The notes under the pieces were generated by a model. The model was not told where the DNA came from and searched no databases. It saw nothing but the letters and a program-made list of their open reading frames with translations. A stretch of DNA of 64,000 nucleotides from Dictyophora rubrovolvata (Eukaryota; Basidiomycota; Agaricomycetes; Phallales; Phallaceae): positions 1,922,001 through 1,986,000 of the forward strand of contig CP114118.1 in the NCBI GenBank assembly GCA_029959195.1, in the 5' to 3' direction. Made by a program: the position numbers and the translations under genes. Numbering within the stretch: position 1 is the stretch's first letter; every line of letters begins with the position of its first letter. Shown piece after piece: positions 21,350-32,651 of this stretch.

Positions 21350-24300
21350 CTAATTCCGTCCTAGTTCAAGCATTTCGATTTGTTGCATGGCAGACGTGAC
21401 GTTCTCAAAGATCGAGTCTTCGCCAAGTATATCCAAAACACCTGCTTTTGCTAGAGAGACTCTCGCCCGGTCGCGCAAATGGGTAAAGTAAACATGAACG
21501 GCACGACGCTTTAGAGCATGAGCTAGAAACCAATCAAGATAAAACTAAGGCCTACTTTGTACTCGTCCACTAGTTCGCTGAAAACTTGTACAGCGCTGTC
21601 AAGTCAAAATCTAAGATCACGCAGTAAAGAAACTGAGAAGCCCTAAGACGCACGCAGTATCACATGTGTCCATATCTGAGAGGTGGAAAACAATCACGTC
21701 GACATCTTGTCTAGTTGGTGCCTCGGAGGGGTGTTTAGGTTCTACCCCATACAACTCAAGTCGTCGCAATCTCTCTGCGAGTTTGTAAACATCTATGAGA
21801 CCGGATAATCAAGAGACGTGGTTACCTTTCATCTGCGCAGAATTAGCTGAAAAAACAATTAGCGCACATTATTACGACAATTATAGGCATACCAAAATCT
21901 AAACTTTCCCGAATGCGAACGATTAAAACCCCTGAGATGGGTTCCACAGCCTCAGGGTTTTCGTTAATGGGTTTCCACTGGGCAGTCCCAGGTATACGCC
22001 CCTGCAAAGCTTGATGAACCAGAACAACAGTTTTACTTAGCTAAGACGTACCAGAATTGACATTCTTGGCTGAGAGCTCTTCTTGACGACTAACAGAAGA
22101 GAGATTGCAATACTTGCTAACACACCAACTTCCACGCTCCAGATGATAGTGAGAAGTAATGTCAAACCCATTAAACCCAATTCTACCCAAGCGCCCATTC
22201 TAGGGAAATTGGATGAATATATCAACATAAAATATGGATGGTTTATGCTTACCGGTAGTACCACACAAATTCATGAGGTGCCTCAGCGAGGAGACTCCAA
22301 ACGACAAGGCAGACACTAAAAATTGTCAGTCTCTAAGAATGAGCTTGAACAGATAACATACACCGCAGAAAGAACAGATTTTGGCAGATGGTATAGGAGG
22401 GGTAATAGAAAAAAGGTAGCGAGAAGAATGATAGTAGATGTTATTATGGAGGCCATTTGAGTTCTTCCACCACAATCTGCATTCAGCCGGGATCTACATA
22501 GTTCATATGACATATGAAATCACAAGCATTTAAGAACATTGGGTATACCGGGTAACTGAGCCATAGGCAGGTAGCGTTCCTGGTATAAATGAAGCGACAA
22601 GGTTACCAGCACCTGTAAATGTCGAATTATAGCTGTGTTGTTATATCCAGGCGAATACAACTAACCTAATGCGACAAGCTCCCTATTTGGACTAATAGAA
22701 TAACCAAATCGTAAAGCGTTCTGCTTGGCGGCAGCAATAGAGTCAAGAAAACCGACAATAGATATTAGTCTGCACGCAATGAACAATGGTATGCATGTCG
22801 ATAGAAAAATAAATACGTACATGGCTGTAGAAGCGGTGCGTTTGAATAGATTAATGTTGAGACTGTGTAGTGGAAATGCGAACAGGGGCACATCTTTTAA
22901 CTGAACTCGACCTAGAATTGCCACACCGGCTGCTTCCCATTTAAGCCGCGAACTAAATGCTACAAAGCTGTGTATACTTGGATCGTTGACACGAGATGAA
23001 ACAAACATACCAGTGAACGCTATCACAGCCAACAATACTTCAGGTACCCATTTTACCCAATCGTAGCGCCGAGAGATACGACGCTTTATAGACCTGACTA
23101 TAATTAGAGCAGCAAGAGCACTGAAGCCAATTTCTGCCGTTAACCAGTGGGCTTTATCCTCGACGATGGCATATTTGATCAGAAATAGAAGTTTATCCAA
23201 GGTGGTTTGTAGTGGCTTTCCTTGGGCCTCCAGAGCAGCGAGACCAAATATGGGTATAAGTTGTTCACTTGGATCGTTAAGCAAGTTAGATTGTTAAAAT
23301 AACCATCACATCGTGAAATCTTACAGTAAGATAACGAAAGCCTGGAGTAATGTTGAATACAAGAAGGCACAACATTCCTAAAGGGGCTCACCAAGGCAGT
23401 TATGAACCCTCTTAGGAGGGCACGGCTTAATATCACGTCAATGAATCCCAAACGGAAGATCCCCAAAAGAAACGTCATTAGTCCTGCCTATTGAGTCAAA
23501 ATAAAGTCAATTGTTGGCAGATCAAGGTTAGTATACTGCGTATGCTTTTACCTGAAAAGTTATTATAGTCCCTACAGCCACAGCGAGTCTCTGTCGCTCG
23601 GAATCTGGAAGATTACTGGCTTCGGCATGAAGTATGCTCTGAACGGCTTGTCCAACAAGCAAAGAAAGAGCGGCCTCACAAGCTGATTGGCCTTTAGTAA
23701 AGAAACAGACAAATCTACAGAAGCACTAACCGACATTCAATTGTCGCGAGGTCCCCAAAACGCTATAAATAACGGCGGGAATTGAGGCGGAGAATAAGCC
23801 AGTAAATGGGGATAACTTTGCCAAAGAAGCGGCGTATGATATTGCTAAAAGAAAATTCTGATAGATGGAAACCCAGCAGTCACCGCAACCCACATTGAGG
23901 AACCAATAAACAAGCTACAGTGACACCGGCTTGAAAATCACCTCCTAACCTGTATGAACCCGGAACAGTCTATAAGGAAACTTATACACAACATAACACA
24001 TACAAGGAAAGAGAATAATTTGGGATCCATTTCGTCCCTGAGGAAAGGACAGAGTGTCAGCATTTCAAAAAGCCCGATTACGGTTGTTTTGTTACGGCGC
24101 ACCAGGCAAGTAATAACCCGTTCGAAGCTTGAATACCTCCCATTTGTTAGCTCTTTCATGGCCATTGCCTAATTCATGTAAGAAAGTGTTCGCAATTTCC
24201 ACGAGCAAGTTCCGAATAAAAACCAACCAGATTCTTCTTGCTCGATGTTTTCCGACAAAATGTCTAAACCTCGAATGGACGTTGGTCGGGAGTGCATAAC

Positions 24301-24360
24301 AGAATCGATCCCATGGTTATCAACATTGGTGTTCAGCGGAATGCGATTATCGCTAGTCAT
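21350..24360 (-). CDS. SulP/SLC26 family anion (sulfate) transporter with C-terminal STAS domain
   Basis: The start ATG 24360 (MTSDNRIPLNTNVDNHGIDS) begins a hydrophilic N-terminus, followed by about a dozen exons. The transport domain shows GGDFQAGVTVACLLVPQ, SISYAASLAKLSPFTGLFSA and SRQLNVGPEAALSLLVGQAV, the SulP core. Then come LGIFRLGFIDVILSRALLRG, FGYSISPNRELVALGAGNL, FIPGTLPAYGSVTRSRLN and GRTQMASIITSTIILLATFF. A STAS domain follows (SGVLIVRIRESLDFAN, DVIVFHLSDMD, QVFSELVDEYK, HLRDRARVSLAKAGVLDILG), with TAG at 21350-21352. Members carry sulfate, oxalate, bicarbonate or other anions at the plasma or vacuolar membrane, so the substrate is not determined. The promoter is shared with AsnRS (224 bp). 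Confidence 0.9.
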
Positions 24361-24585
24361 TGCCTAAAGGGATAACTCAGCTGTCGAATAGCAAACTATT
24401 GCCAACCAACCAACAAATAACGCGCGTTGGTCCGAATCTATATATACGTGACAGAAAGGCTGGAGTTTCCAAATGAGGAAATCTTACGCGAGGCGTGAGT
24501 CATCTCGTCACAATAAAATACAGAATCATTAGCAGATCTTCAATACGTATTACTCCTTCCATATCCTCTTGCATTACGGTTTGCG

Positions 24586-26736
24586 ATGAGCGGCTCGGTA
24601 TACGTAGATGCGAGTGCTGGGATCGACTCTCCAGGTCGCGGATCAGCAGAAGCTCCTTTTAACACTGCAGGATATGCACTTTTCATCGGCGAATCGATAG
24701 CAACCATCTTCGTTCGTAACAAAGAGGCAGAGTATACAGAAATAACAGCTTCAGCAATGAAGAAAGCTAAGAAGGAAGCTGACGGTTTGGCGAAAAAAGC
24801 GAAAAAGGAAGAGGAATTGAAACATAAAGAGGAAGAAAAGAAGGCCAACGAACTTCGAAAATTAGAAGACAGCAAAAAGATTGTCATCACTGAAGATTCG
24901 ACCCTTCCAAGGCCGATAAAGGTAAATCACTCGAGTTGTTCAAGGCTTTTTACTTTGGCTGAAGATAAGCAGGCGAAGATGTCGAAACTTGCTCCTTTGC
25001 GATCAAAGAGAGTGCTTGTTCATGGTTGGGTACACCGTCTCCGGGACCAGAAGGGCATTATATTTGTCGTCCTCCGAGACGGTACAGGCTATCTACAAGT
25101 AGTTCTCTCTGGACTTTTGGTAAATATCCATCTACCGTTTGATGACACTCATACATTGTTCCCCAGGCCCAAACTTACGATGCTTTGACCTTGAATCTCG
25201 AAGCTAGTATCGAAGTAATCGGTACACTCCAAGAAGTTCCCGCAGGTAAAACCGCGCCTGGTGGCCACGAACTGACGGCAGACTTCTGGCGCGTTCTGGG
25301 ACCGGCCCCGGGAGGTGCTGATGCCTTTTCCAACAGAGTAGCGGAAGTACGTATATAATCGATCTTTACGCGATCATGGTTAACGCGGATATTTAGGGTA
25401 GCGAAGCCTCTCTTCAAGCAGACATGAGACACTTGATTTTACGAGGAGAAAATGCATCCAGTGTCTTGCGTCTTCGTTCGCTTCTTCTTAGCGCCTTCCG
25501 AAAAACATTGATGTCTCTCGACCTTCTAGAAGTCACTCCTCCATGTCTTGTCCAAACATCCGTGGAAGGTGGTGCTACATTATTCAAGCTAGATTATTAT
25601 GGCCAAAACGCGTATTTAACCCAGAGTTCTCAGCTCTACTTAGAGACCTGTTTGCCTTCCCTGGGTGATGTATTCTGCGTTCAAGAAAGCTTCAGGGCCG
25701 AGAACAGGTAAGCAAGCTTACTCTGCCTTTCGGAATGCTACTAAAAAGCACCGATAGCCACACACGGCGTCACCTTAGTGAATTTACCCATTTAGAGGGT
25801 GAACTAGCATTCATAACTTTTACTGATTTGATGGATCATATTGAAACCCTGGTAAAGCTAATTCCTACTGTACTGATCGAGGTGGTCTCACGGACTCGAC
25901 ATTAGATCTGTGATACTGTACAACATTTATTGGACGACCCTATCGCCGAGGCCCTTATAAAGCAACTCAATCCCAAATTTGTTCCTCCAGCACGACCTTT
26001 CCTTCGAATGTCATACGCGGATGCTATCGCATGGCTCAATGAAAAGGGCGTTCAACATCCTCAAGAAGATGCTGAGGGTAATGTTGTGAAGGATGAACAG
26101 GGTAATTCCATCATGGTGGACCACGCACTTGGCGACGACATAGCGGAAGCGGCCGAACGTCAAATGACCGATATCATTGCGAAACCAATTTTTCTTTACG
26201 GTTTTCCCAAGGAATTGAAGGCATTTTACATGAAAGCCATGCCAGATGTCGGACCAGGTGGCTTAGTTTATACCGAGAGTTGTGATCTACTTATGCCCAA
26301 TGTTGGAGAGATAGTCGGTAAGTTGACTTTTTCTTGATGTGTACCATCTAATTCCATAACAGGAGGCTCGATGAGAATATCTGACATGGATGAGCTGCTG
26401 GCTGGTTATAAACGTGTTGGCATAGATCCAGTTCCTTATTACTGGTTTACAGACCAACGGAAATATGGAACGTGTGAGCACGGTGGATATGGATTGGGTG
26501 TCGAGGTAATTGCTACTGCATTAAACCGTCTTTTTAATAACCAGCTATCAGCGATTTCTTGCATGGCTCGCCCATCGGACCACTGTAAGGTATGTCAAAT
26601 CGGAATTCTCTTTTCGAATAGACTAACTCCTGCCCTTACAGGGAGTGCTGTCTATATCCAAGGCGCGTGCCTTATCTTATGTACCGTATTTTTACTGATC
26701 TGCATACCCAGATGGCCCAGTCGCGCCACTCCGTAG
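24586..26736 (+). CDS. DED81: cytosolic asparaginyl-tRNA synthetase
   Basis: This class IIb enzyme charges tRNA-Asn. The N-terminal extension ([20 protein letters not shown], then a Lys/Glu-rich helix) is typical of eukaryotic cytosolic AsnRS. The anticodon-binding OB fold has [17 protein letters not shown] and [17 protein letters not shown]. Class II motifs include motif 2-type [20 protein letters not shown] and motif 3-type GYGLGVERFLAWL, and the C-terminus is [14 protein letters not shown]. Exon 1 is 24586-24921 and exon 2 starts at 24970; eight more exons follow. The last intron (26663-26711) is best read as GC-AG, because only that join gives the family's invariant C-terminal PRxPxRxxP. 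There is no mitochondrial presequence. Confidence 0.93.
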
Positions 26737-26898
26737 ATATCAGGGCCGCATCAAATAAATTGTACTTACACGTCATAAAAAAAGCTGTTTTCTTTACTGA
26801 CACATAAATATACTGGGCCTGCGGAGCCCGAGTCGGGGTATGAAAAGAACCTATGCCTGCGGCCGAATTATCAATGCGTTAATGTTATATCCTTTGCA

Positions 26899-27773
26899 AT
26901 GATACCGCTCTCTAGATTTTCGAGAATATTTCTGTGTCTCGTGCTGTCATTATTATTAATAATGAGCACCATCGTTTTTCAAGCTCCCTCGTCATCCTAC
27001 AGGGATATCTCAGGTGTGCTCTTTGGCGAAAGTAGCGTTAATGATATTTCACACCTTGGAGTCCATGGAGATGTTATTATGGGTAAATTAGGGAACGAGA
27101 CAGCGAAGTGAGCCGTATGTTACGTTAGCATATGTTTTGCGAGTTAACTGAAATATCAGGGCTGCCCTCGGTCGGGCGACTTGGAAACTATTGTATGTAA
27201 CGCATTTGTTCCAACCCTTTGACATGGCATTGAACATATTGCAGACATACCATGACATTGCGCTATCCTGAGGTTTGTTCAGCATCGTTGATTATATTTT
27301 CCGATTTCATGAATTGAGCTCGACAGAATCCTACGTCGGATGAACGAGAAGCTCTGTCAGCTTACTTTCATCTGTCCGCTAGATTGTATCCCTGCGGTTC
27401 GGATCTTCCGTCTATTACCATCCGTAACAAGATGAATAACTGATGCTATTCAGGCGAATGCGCTACGGAATTTCAAGCCTTGCTGAAGAAATATCCTCCA
27501 CAAGTACACATGCGTTGACTATATTCTTAGTCTGAACCTGACCAGAACGCCTTTACTTTATATTCTAGACTTCTTCCCGAAAAAGTGCTTCACTCTGGTT
27601 GTGTTTCATTCACAACTTAGTGAATGAAAGACTGGGAAAACCAGAATTCGACTGCACTGAGCTCGATAGCACTTATGATTGTGGGTGCGGGGACGAACTG
27701 CTGACATCGGGCAGAAACGAAAAAATAATGGTTGACGATGAGACGGGCTACAACTTAATGCGCGGAGGATAAG
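26899..27773 (+). CDS. ERV2: Erv2-type FAD-linked sulfhydryl oxidase (ER lumen)
   Basis: This enzyme passes electrons from protein thiols to oxygen, making disulfides in the ER. The start ATG 26899 gives MIPLSRFSRIFLCLVLSLLL, a signal anchor. Five introns join the fold: GRATWKLLHTMTLRYPENPT, then YPCGECATEFQALLKKYPPQ with the redox CxxC split by an intron. Next are LWLCFIHNLVNERLGKPEFD, containing the FAD-binding HNxVNxRL, and STYDCGCGD. The C-terminal acidic tail lacks an HDEL signal, so the N-terminal anchor must retain it. Its stop is 57 bp from the convergent DPH5 stop. The CGC trio near the C-terminus may be the shuttle disulfide; this is inferred by analogy with yeast Erv2. Confidence 0.9.
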
Positions 27774-27830
27774 CCCAGGTGTTTTCGTTAGGTCTACGGA
27801 TTTTTTTGAGCTTGTTACGGTAACCTATCT

Positions 27831-28918
27831 TTATTCTAATTTACACCCATACACGTTTTCTACGACACCTCTCCAAACATCCTCGTTCAGAGCATACGCC
27901 CACAAATATTCGGCTTCTAGGTGATGTAGTCGTTTCCCCACGATGACCAAGCTATGAAGCGGTTCCCCATATAATTCCGGTTCTGCGTCGTACAAAGCCT
28001 GCAGAGTTCCCGCTACTATTCTTTGAGTATCACCACCGCCGACATTTGATAATCCCACTGCCAATGTCTTCCCTGGATTCAAATAACCCTCATCGCGGGT
28101 CTCTTCAATATCTAGCAGTTGAGATACCGCAACCGGAACTGTCATATATCGCGGAGGTTCATAGATTTTGCGACCTCTTGAAGGTAGTGAATATTTGACA
28201 TTCAAAGAGTCTTATGGCAGAAACAGACCTGGCTAGATTTTCCTCGCTTTGTTCTTTTACTTTGATGTCAAGGAGAACCAATGTATGCATTCCCAGCTTG
28301 GAATTTTCGGCAATTTTGTCATACCAGCTATCCGGTTTCCAGTTGTCTGTGAAAAAAGGAAGTGAAACGGTTTGACCGAAATTGTAAAGCTGAAGACCGC
28401 ATGTGCCAACAGCGTTTACGATGGATGCATTGTGAATCACTCGGTATGGAATGTTCAGTGCACGAGCACGAAGCAAGATATCCGTGTGCGTTGTTGCTCT
28501 GAAAATCTAATGTAAGACCACTGACAGGAAGGGTGATTGGATAGAATGCTTTACCCAAAAGGATCCCCCACGACTAGTAAGGAAACATCGACAGTGGCTG
28601 CATCCCTCAAAATTTCGTCACTATTCGTTTCTACCATGTCTCGATCAGCGAGAATCAATTCCTTGGCATAAAAGTTTTCCTTTTATCAACCATGAAATCC
28701 CTAGAGATGTATGATAGAGTGAAAAGCCCCACTAGTCGTTCTTTCTGCACCATCAAGATACTGGTATACGACTCGAGATAAACCCGAGCCGATCTCTGGA
28801 CAGCCTGTCTGTACATCAATAATAGTCGGAAAACATAGGGTGCTATGTTATTTACTTCAAGGCCCTTTATAGATATATCTTTTTCGTCGCACAGTCCCAG
28901 TCCAATGATGTAAAACAT
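27831..28918 (-). CDS. DPH5: diphthine methyl ester synthase (diphthamide biosynthesis)
   Basis: Dph5 uses S-adenosylmethionine to tetramethylate the modified histidine of eEF2 on the way to diphthamide, the target of ADP-ribosylating toxins. The start ATG 28918 gives [20 protein letters not shown], the typical N-terminus. A later exon gives [20 protein letters not shown]. The central part has [40 protein letters not shown] and [20 protein letters not shown], then [20 protein letters not shown] and [12 protein letters not shown]. The C-terminus ends at TAA 27831-27833. Family match is excellent. Its upstream region is a relic of duplicated LSM4 promoter sequence (see findings), so its present expression control may be borrowed. 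Confidence 0.95.
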
Positions 28919-29032
28919 TTTCAAGACTGTAATTACTGTAACGAGCATAAGCATGTGAACTGGTGAGTTGATATTATGTCACAGTGATCATACTATCAGG
29001 TTGTGAGAGGTGTTCAATGGAATCAAAGATTT

Positions 29033-29132
29033 AACGTACCATCTTCGCAAAAGAGAAGTTTTGAAAGCCGGACGAGGTTTGCGCGTTATTGATTTATGTG
29101 TCGTCGTGACGCGTGACGAGATGCGTCGATGA
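29033..29132 (-). repeat. copy of the LSM4 promoter, leader and ATG-only first exon
   Basis: Read on the minus strand, TCATCGACGCATCTCGTCAC and the following GCGTCACGACGAC match LSM4's own promoter (30561-30593) with one mismatch. Closer to the start, TCTTTTGCGAAGATGGT is shared exactly, followed by a GT-type donor as in LSM4. The copy lies about 115 bp upstream of the DPH5 ATG. Confidence 0.75.
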
Positions 29133-29617
29133 ACACTGGTTGCATAATTCACATCACATACACTACAAAGTTAGAATTCGGCTTAAAGCTGCAAAGCGCA
29201 CAATGTCGCCTCGATTGTCAGAGCAATGTCAAGTTGTTTGGTTCCAAAAAAAGTCGCTGCCGCACGATTCTTGCACTTGAAGTTGACTTGAAGTTGACCC
29301 CCTAATAATCTAATACATCAAGAAATTCTTTATCGTGGCACTCCGAGAGGAGCGACTATTCAAGGGACATCACCTGCTTTTTCTACGTCAACGATGATAG
29401 AAGTATGGACTGCAAGCGCCGTTCAGATAAGATAGAGAATTCAATTCAAGGGTAGAAAATCTTTTATCCCATGTATTACGGCAGGGTGATTGATTTGCGA
29501 CAATGTAAATCGCGTGCCTTACTGGGCTCATCCTTTGTTGGAGTGCGAACGCCTTTTCTTGATTCCTATTTGTCCATGGATGTTGGCCGAGGGCCAGGAT
29601 TTATATGACATATGATA

Positions 29618-29775
29618 TTTGTTCCGATACTTGTTATAGACACGTTTTTTTGTCTTAAGAGTTTCAGTCAGATAAAATAGAATATTTTCAAAATCTGTGG
29701 GTTACTGTATTGAGTATAAGCGTGTGTTGAACTGGAAAACTGGTACTATGACATAATGGTGATACTATATATTGC
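29618..29775 (-). pseudogene. decayed duplicate of the DPH5 5' end (upstream region plus part of exon 1)
   Basis: The stretch aligns colinearly with 28862-28990, that is DPH5 exon 1 and its immediate upstream sequence. Shared blocks include ATTTTCAA, TTACTGTA, GAGxATAAGCxTGTG, AACTGG and TGATACTAT. The position equivalent to the DPH5 ATG reads ATA, and exon-1 similarity continues past it with gaps, so it cannot encode Dph5. It is about 70-75% alike by eye over the best 75 bp. Confidence 0.6.
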
Positions 29776-29846
29776 ATTAGAGCCGCCCTTAGAAGGAGTT
29801 ATAATACTAACCATTTTCAAGTCGAAGAAAATGGCGAGCAGTTAGT

Positions 29847-30526
29847 TTAACCTCTGTTTCGCCCCCCGCGTCCACCTCGTACGGAACCCCCCCTTGCGCC
29901 GCGACCTGTTTGAAGCATGCCAATTATTAGGTATATGACAACGATTTTGAAATATTTGAAAAAAATGTACCACGTTGTATAGCACCACGACCTGGAAGCG
30001 ACAATGGAAATATGAATATGAAAATTGGACGTGAAATGAAAAATGCCTACCTCGAGTACCGGATGCAGTCCCTCGGGCACTTTTTGAAGCTTCTCTGGCT
30101 CTGACTTGTTCCTCTTTGACTTCGTCTAATAGAGCCTCAGGAACGCGCAGATATTTGATCTACCATCTGGTGTCAGGTGACGGCCGGTGGCAGCCAAGCA
30201 CTCCACTAAATCAAACCCGCTCACAGTACTTCCCCGAATATAACACTCCCGCAGCTTCCAGAATCTGTCTCCTTCAGGGCTAGTCTGGTATACTTCCCGT
30301 AACGTGATATTCATGAAATTATCGCAGTTCACAAGATGACCATTAAACGTTTCTCCGTTTTTGAGTTCTACCAACTGACGATCTGAATTGGTTGAACAAG
30401 TAAAAATCGGCTAGTCTGACTCACCATTGGTTTGTTTTGAGCGGCATTTAGGAGAGACAATGGAAGCTGAAAATGGAAATTTGGATTTTTTTTTCCAACC
30501 TGAATTATTAGAATTCAACGCACCAT
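29847..30526 (-). CDS. LSM4: Lsm4, U6 snRNA-associated Sm-like protein
   Basis: Lsm4 belongs to the Lsm2-8 ring on U6 snRNA and the Lsm1-7 decapping ring. The first coding exon is just the start codon (30524-30526), at once followed by a GTGCGT donor. Exon 2 encodes [14 protein letters not shown] and exon 3 encodes [40 protein letters not shown] and [10 protein letters not shown]. Then come [20 protein letters not shown] and a C-terminal RGG tail ([20 protein letters not shown]) assembled over two small exons. Both Sm motifs are present, and the RGG tail is typical and a likely arginine-methylation target. Five introns are present. The gene shares a 224-bp promoter with the divergent gene at 30751. 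Confidence 0.95.
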
Positions 30527-30750
30527 CTTCGCAAAAGAAAGGAAGTTAGCAACGCGTTGGTCGTCGTGACGCGTGACAAGATGCGTCGATGACGTGATCA
30601 AATTAACTAAATGGAGCCGACGGCGCAGAACTGCGCTAAAAGTCAACATGCTGGACCTGACTGCGTGTGCTTGCGCCCGCAGTGTTCCTTCCTTTCTGAC
30701 TTTCATTTCAAACGTTTTTATTGCATAAATTCGAGCAGGACCGCAGGACA
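30527..30750. promoter_or_regulatory. bidirectional promoter LSM4 / 30.75 kb gene, with a duplicated element
   Basis: This stretch contains GTCGTCGTGACGCGTGAC at 30561-30578 (including ACGCGT), which is the block also found upstream of DPH5. The block is conserved far better than its surroundings between the two copies, which suggests a working site. Confidence 0.5.
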
Positions 30751-32431
30751 ATGATTATCACTGACGCCCCGTCTGATACAAAATCCACTCGGACTGCGTC
30801 AAACTACGGAGCAACCGCAAAGGTATCGACTCCATCTTCACCATTTATTATGGGCAATCCCTCTATTGGAGAGTCCTCTGGACTGTATCTGCCTCCTCCA
30901 TATCAATATTATCGTCCTCAAGAGAAAAGTAAATCGCGCGTCTGGCTCAGATTTTTCAAGGCGTTCCTGGTCGCTGTTGGCTTTTACTTCGTTATCTCTT
31001 TCATGATTCGTAGTCTTGAATCCTCCGGTATTATCCCAAATGCAAGTGTGCGTTGGTTGTGATATACCTCATTGGTCTGTTTGCGCCTAACCACATTTTC
31101 TAGGTTCTTGGAGGCGAAGATTTCCATCTCTTCCCAGGCGATGGCGATGTTTTAGAGTGCTTTCCAAGGAATTCATCGAAACGATTATCCAGTACACCAA
31201 ACCAAGACATTTTCAATGGTGGTTATGCGTTCCGAGAGTACTTTTCGTACTCTATCCCTACATCTTCCGACTTGATATATTTCTTATCTCGTGGAAACAG
31301 CGGGCATGGCAGTTTACAATTTACACTTGCAGACGATGATGCTCAGGATAGCGTCATAGTGGACATTGTCGCCGAATATAATAAACCCGACGTAATACGG
31401 AAGTCGAACATTTGCCTCCTTACTCGTAATATCAACGAACGAGGCGTGGGCTTCTTTGTACGTTTTTTCTTTCCTGCGTCTTATTCATACATGATCCCTT
31501 ATCTCAATCTCAGACTCCGCAAAAAATATTCTCCCGTGATTCGATTCGATTCACAGTTGTTGTCAAGTTCCCTCGAAGCAGTAACGGACGTAACGAACCC
31601 CTCTTCATCAAGGGATTGGATACACAGATGGGCATCTGGTCACAGTTCTTTTCTTTGAATAATCTCGTCGAATTCAATGAAGCCAGCCTTCGCAGCGTCA
31701 ACTCCCCTATTGCAATTCATGTTAGTCATTAATTACAATTTCACTCTATTTTCTTTCTGACTGATTATTCGCCGAAATCCAGGATGTGCTTTTAAAAAAT
31801 GCAGACTTCCGAACAAGCAATGCGCCAATCAAAGGCTCTTTCACTACAACAGGAAAATTGCTCTTGAAAACATCCAATGGTGCCATTGATGTTGTTATCA
31901 CTATGAGGAATATAGATTCCTCTGAAGCCACGATAGCTGAATTAGAGACCAGTAATGGGTGAGCTTTTCCTAGTATGGATTCATTGCATATGATATATTT
32001 TTAATCTTCATAGGCTTATAAAAGCTCCTATAAGTTTGGTCTCAGGAATAGACGACCCTAATCAACCAGCATCATTTACCGTTAAAGCAAAAACCAGCAA
32101 CTCCCCCTTGACGCTGTCCTTCCCCGAAGCCCCGATTTCTCCATTCTCAATACTCAATTTGGTTGGATCAACATCTAACTCACCACTAAAGACAACGTTG
32201 CATCCAACGTATGAAGGGAGCATTCTCCTTGAGAGCAGTATATTTGGACCAACCCTAGAACAGAGTTATGTCTCGGATCCTAGTGGCCAAGGTCGAGCTC
32301 GGGTGATAAATTCCGAACGCGTTAGAGGAAGAAGTCTTTCCGCGGACGTGCAGTGGGGGGAAAACTCCCCTCCTGGCAAAGGTCAGGTTTCGTTGAAAAC
32401 CTCCAACTCTCCAAATGTGCTGTTATTGTGA
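30751..32431 (+). CDS. type II membrane protein with a repeated beta-strand (adhesin-like) ectodomain
   Basis: Five exons give roughly 460 residues. The start ATG 30751 begins a cytosolic Pro/Ser-rich part. A single membrane segment follows (FKAFLVAVGFYFVISFMIRS, about residues 72-91). The lumenal or outside part is rich in beta-strand repeats of the form LKTSNGAIDVV, AKTSNSPLTLSF, VGSTSNSPLKTTLH and LKTSNSPNVLLL, recalling a beta-helix or DUF4097-like fold. Paralogues of this design are common in agaricomycetes but have no known function to my knowledge. Joins used include 31063-31104 (ending TTTTCTAG), the GTACGT donor after GVGFF, and GTGAGC after the TSNG codons. Confident as a gene, not as a function. 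Confidence 0.7.
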
Positions 32432-32651
32432 AATTGATTCTCCCCAATTTATTGATTATGGCGACATTGTAACATCTACTTTTCATTTTTTGATAAAAAC
32501 TATAGTTTCGAAAATTGCAGATATCCATACATCGAAAGTCCAAAGGTAAAGAATACAATAATTATGCTATGTATGTCGGGTTCGTTTCCAGGACAATAGT
32601 CATAAATAAAGAGCCGTGCGCTTTCTAAAATGCGAAACACGCAGATGTGAT

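Larger units (their letters stand above)
28919..29846. other. 928-bp gap between DPH5 and LSM4 holding duplicated fragments
   Basis: No convincing gene lies here. It contains a copy of the LSM4 promoter/start exon (29033-29132) and a decayed copy of the DPH5 5' end (about 29618-29775). The middle (29140-29610) has an ACTTGAAGTTG direct repeat near 29275-29297 and no exon that I can support. Confidence 0.5.

Noticed and set aside
29140-29610. Short ATG frames in the DPH5-LSM4 gap (for example MSPRLSEQCQVV...)
   Set aside because: The frames are 25 codons or fewer, with no continuation by splicing; the region is explained as relic and spacer.
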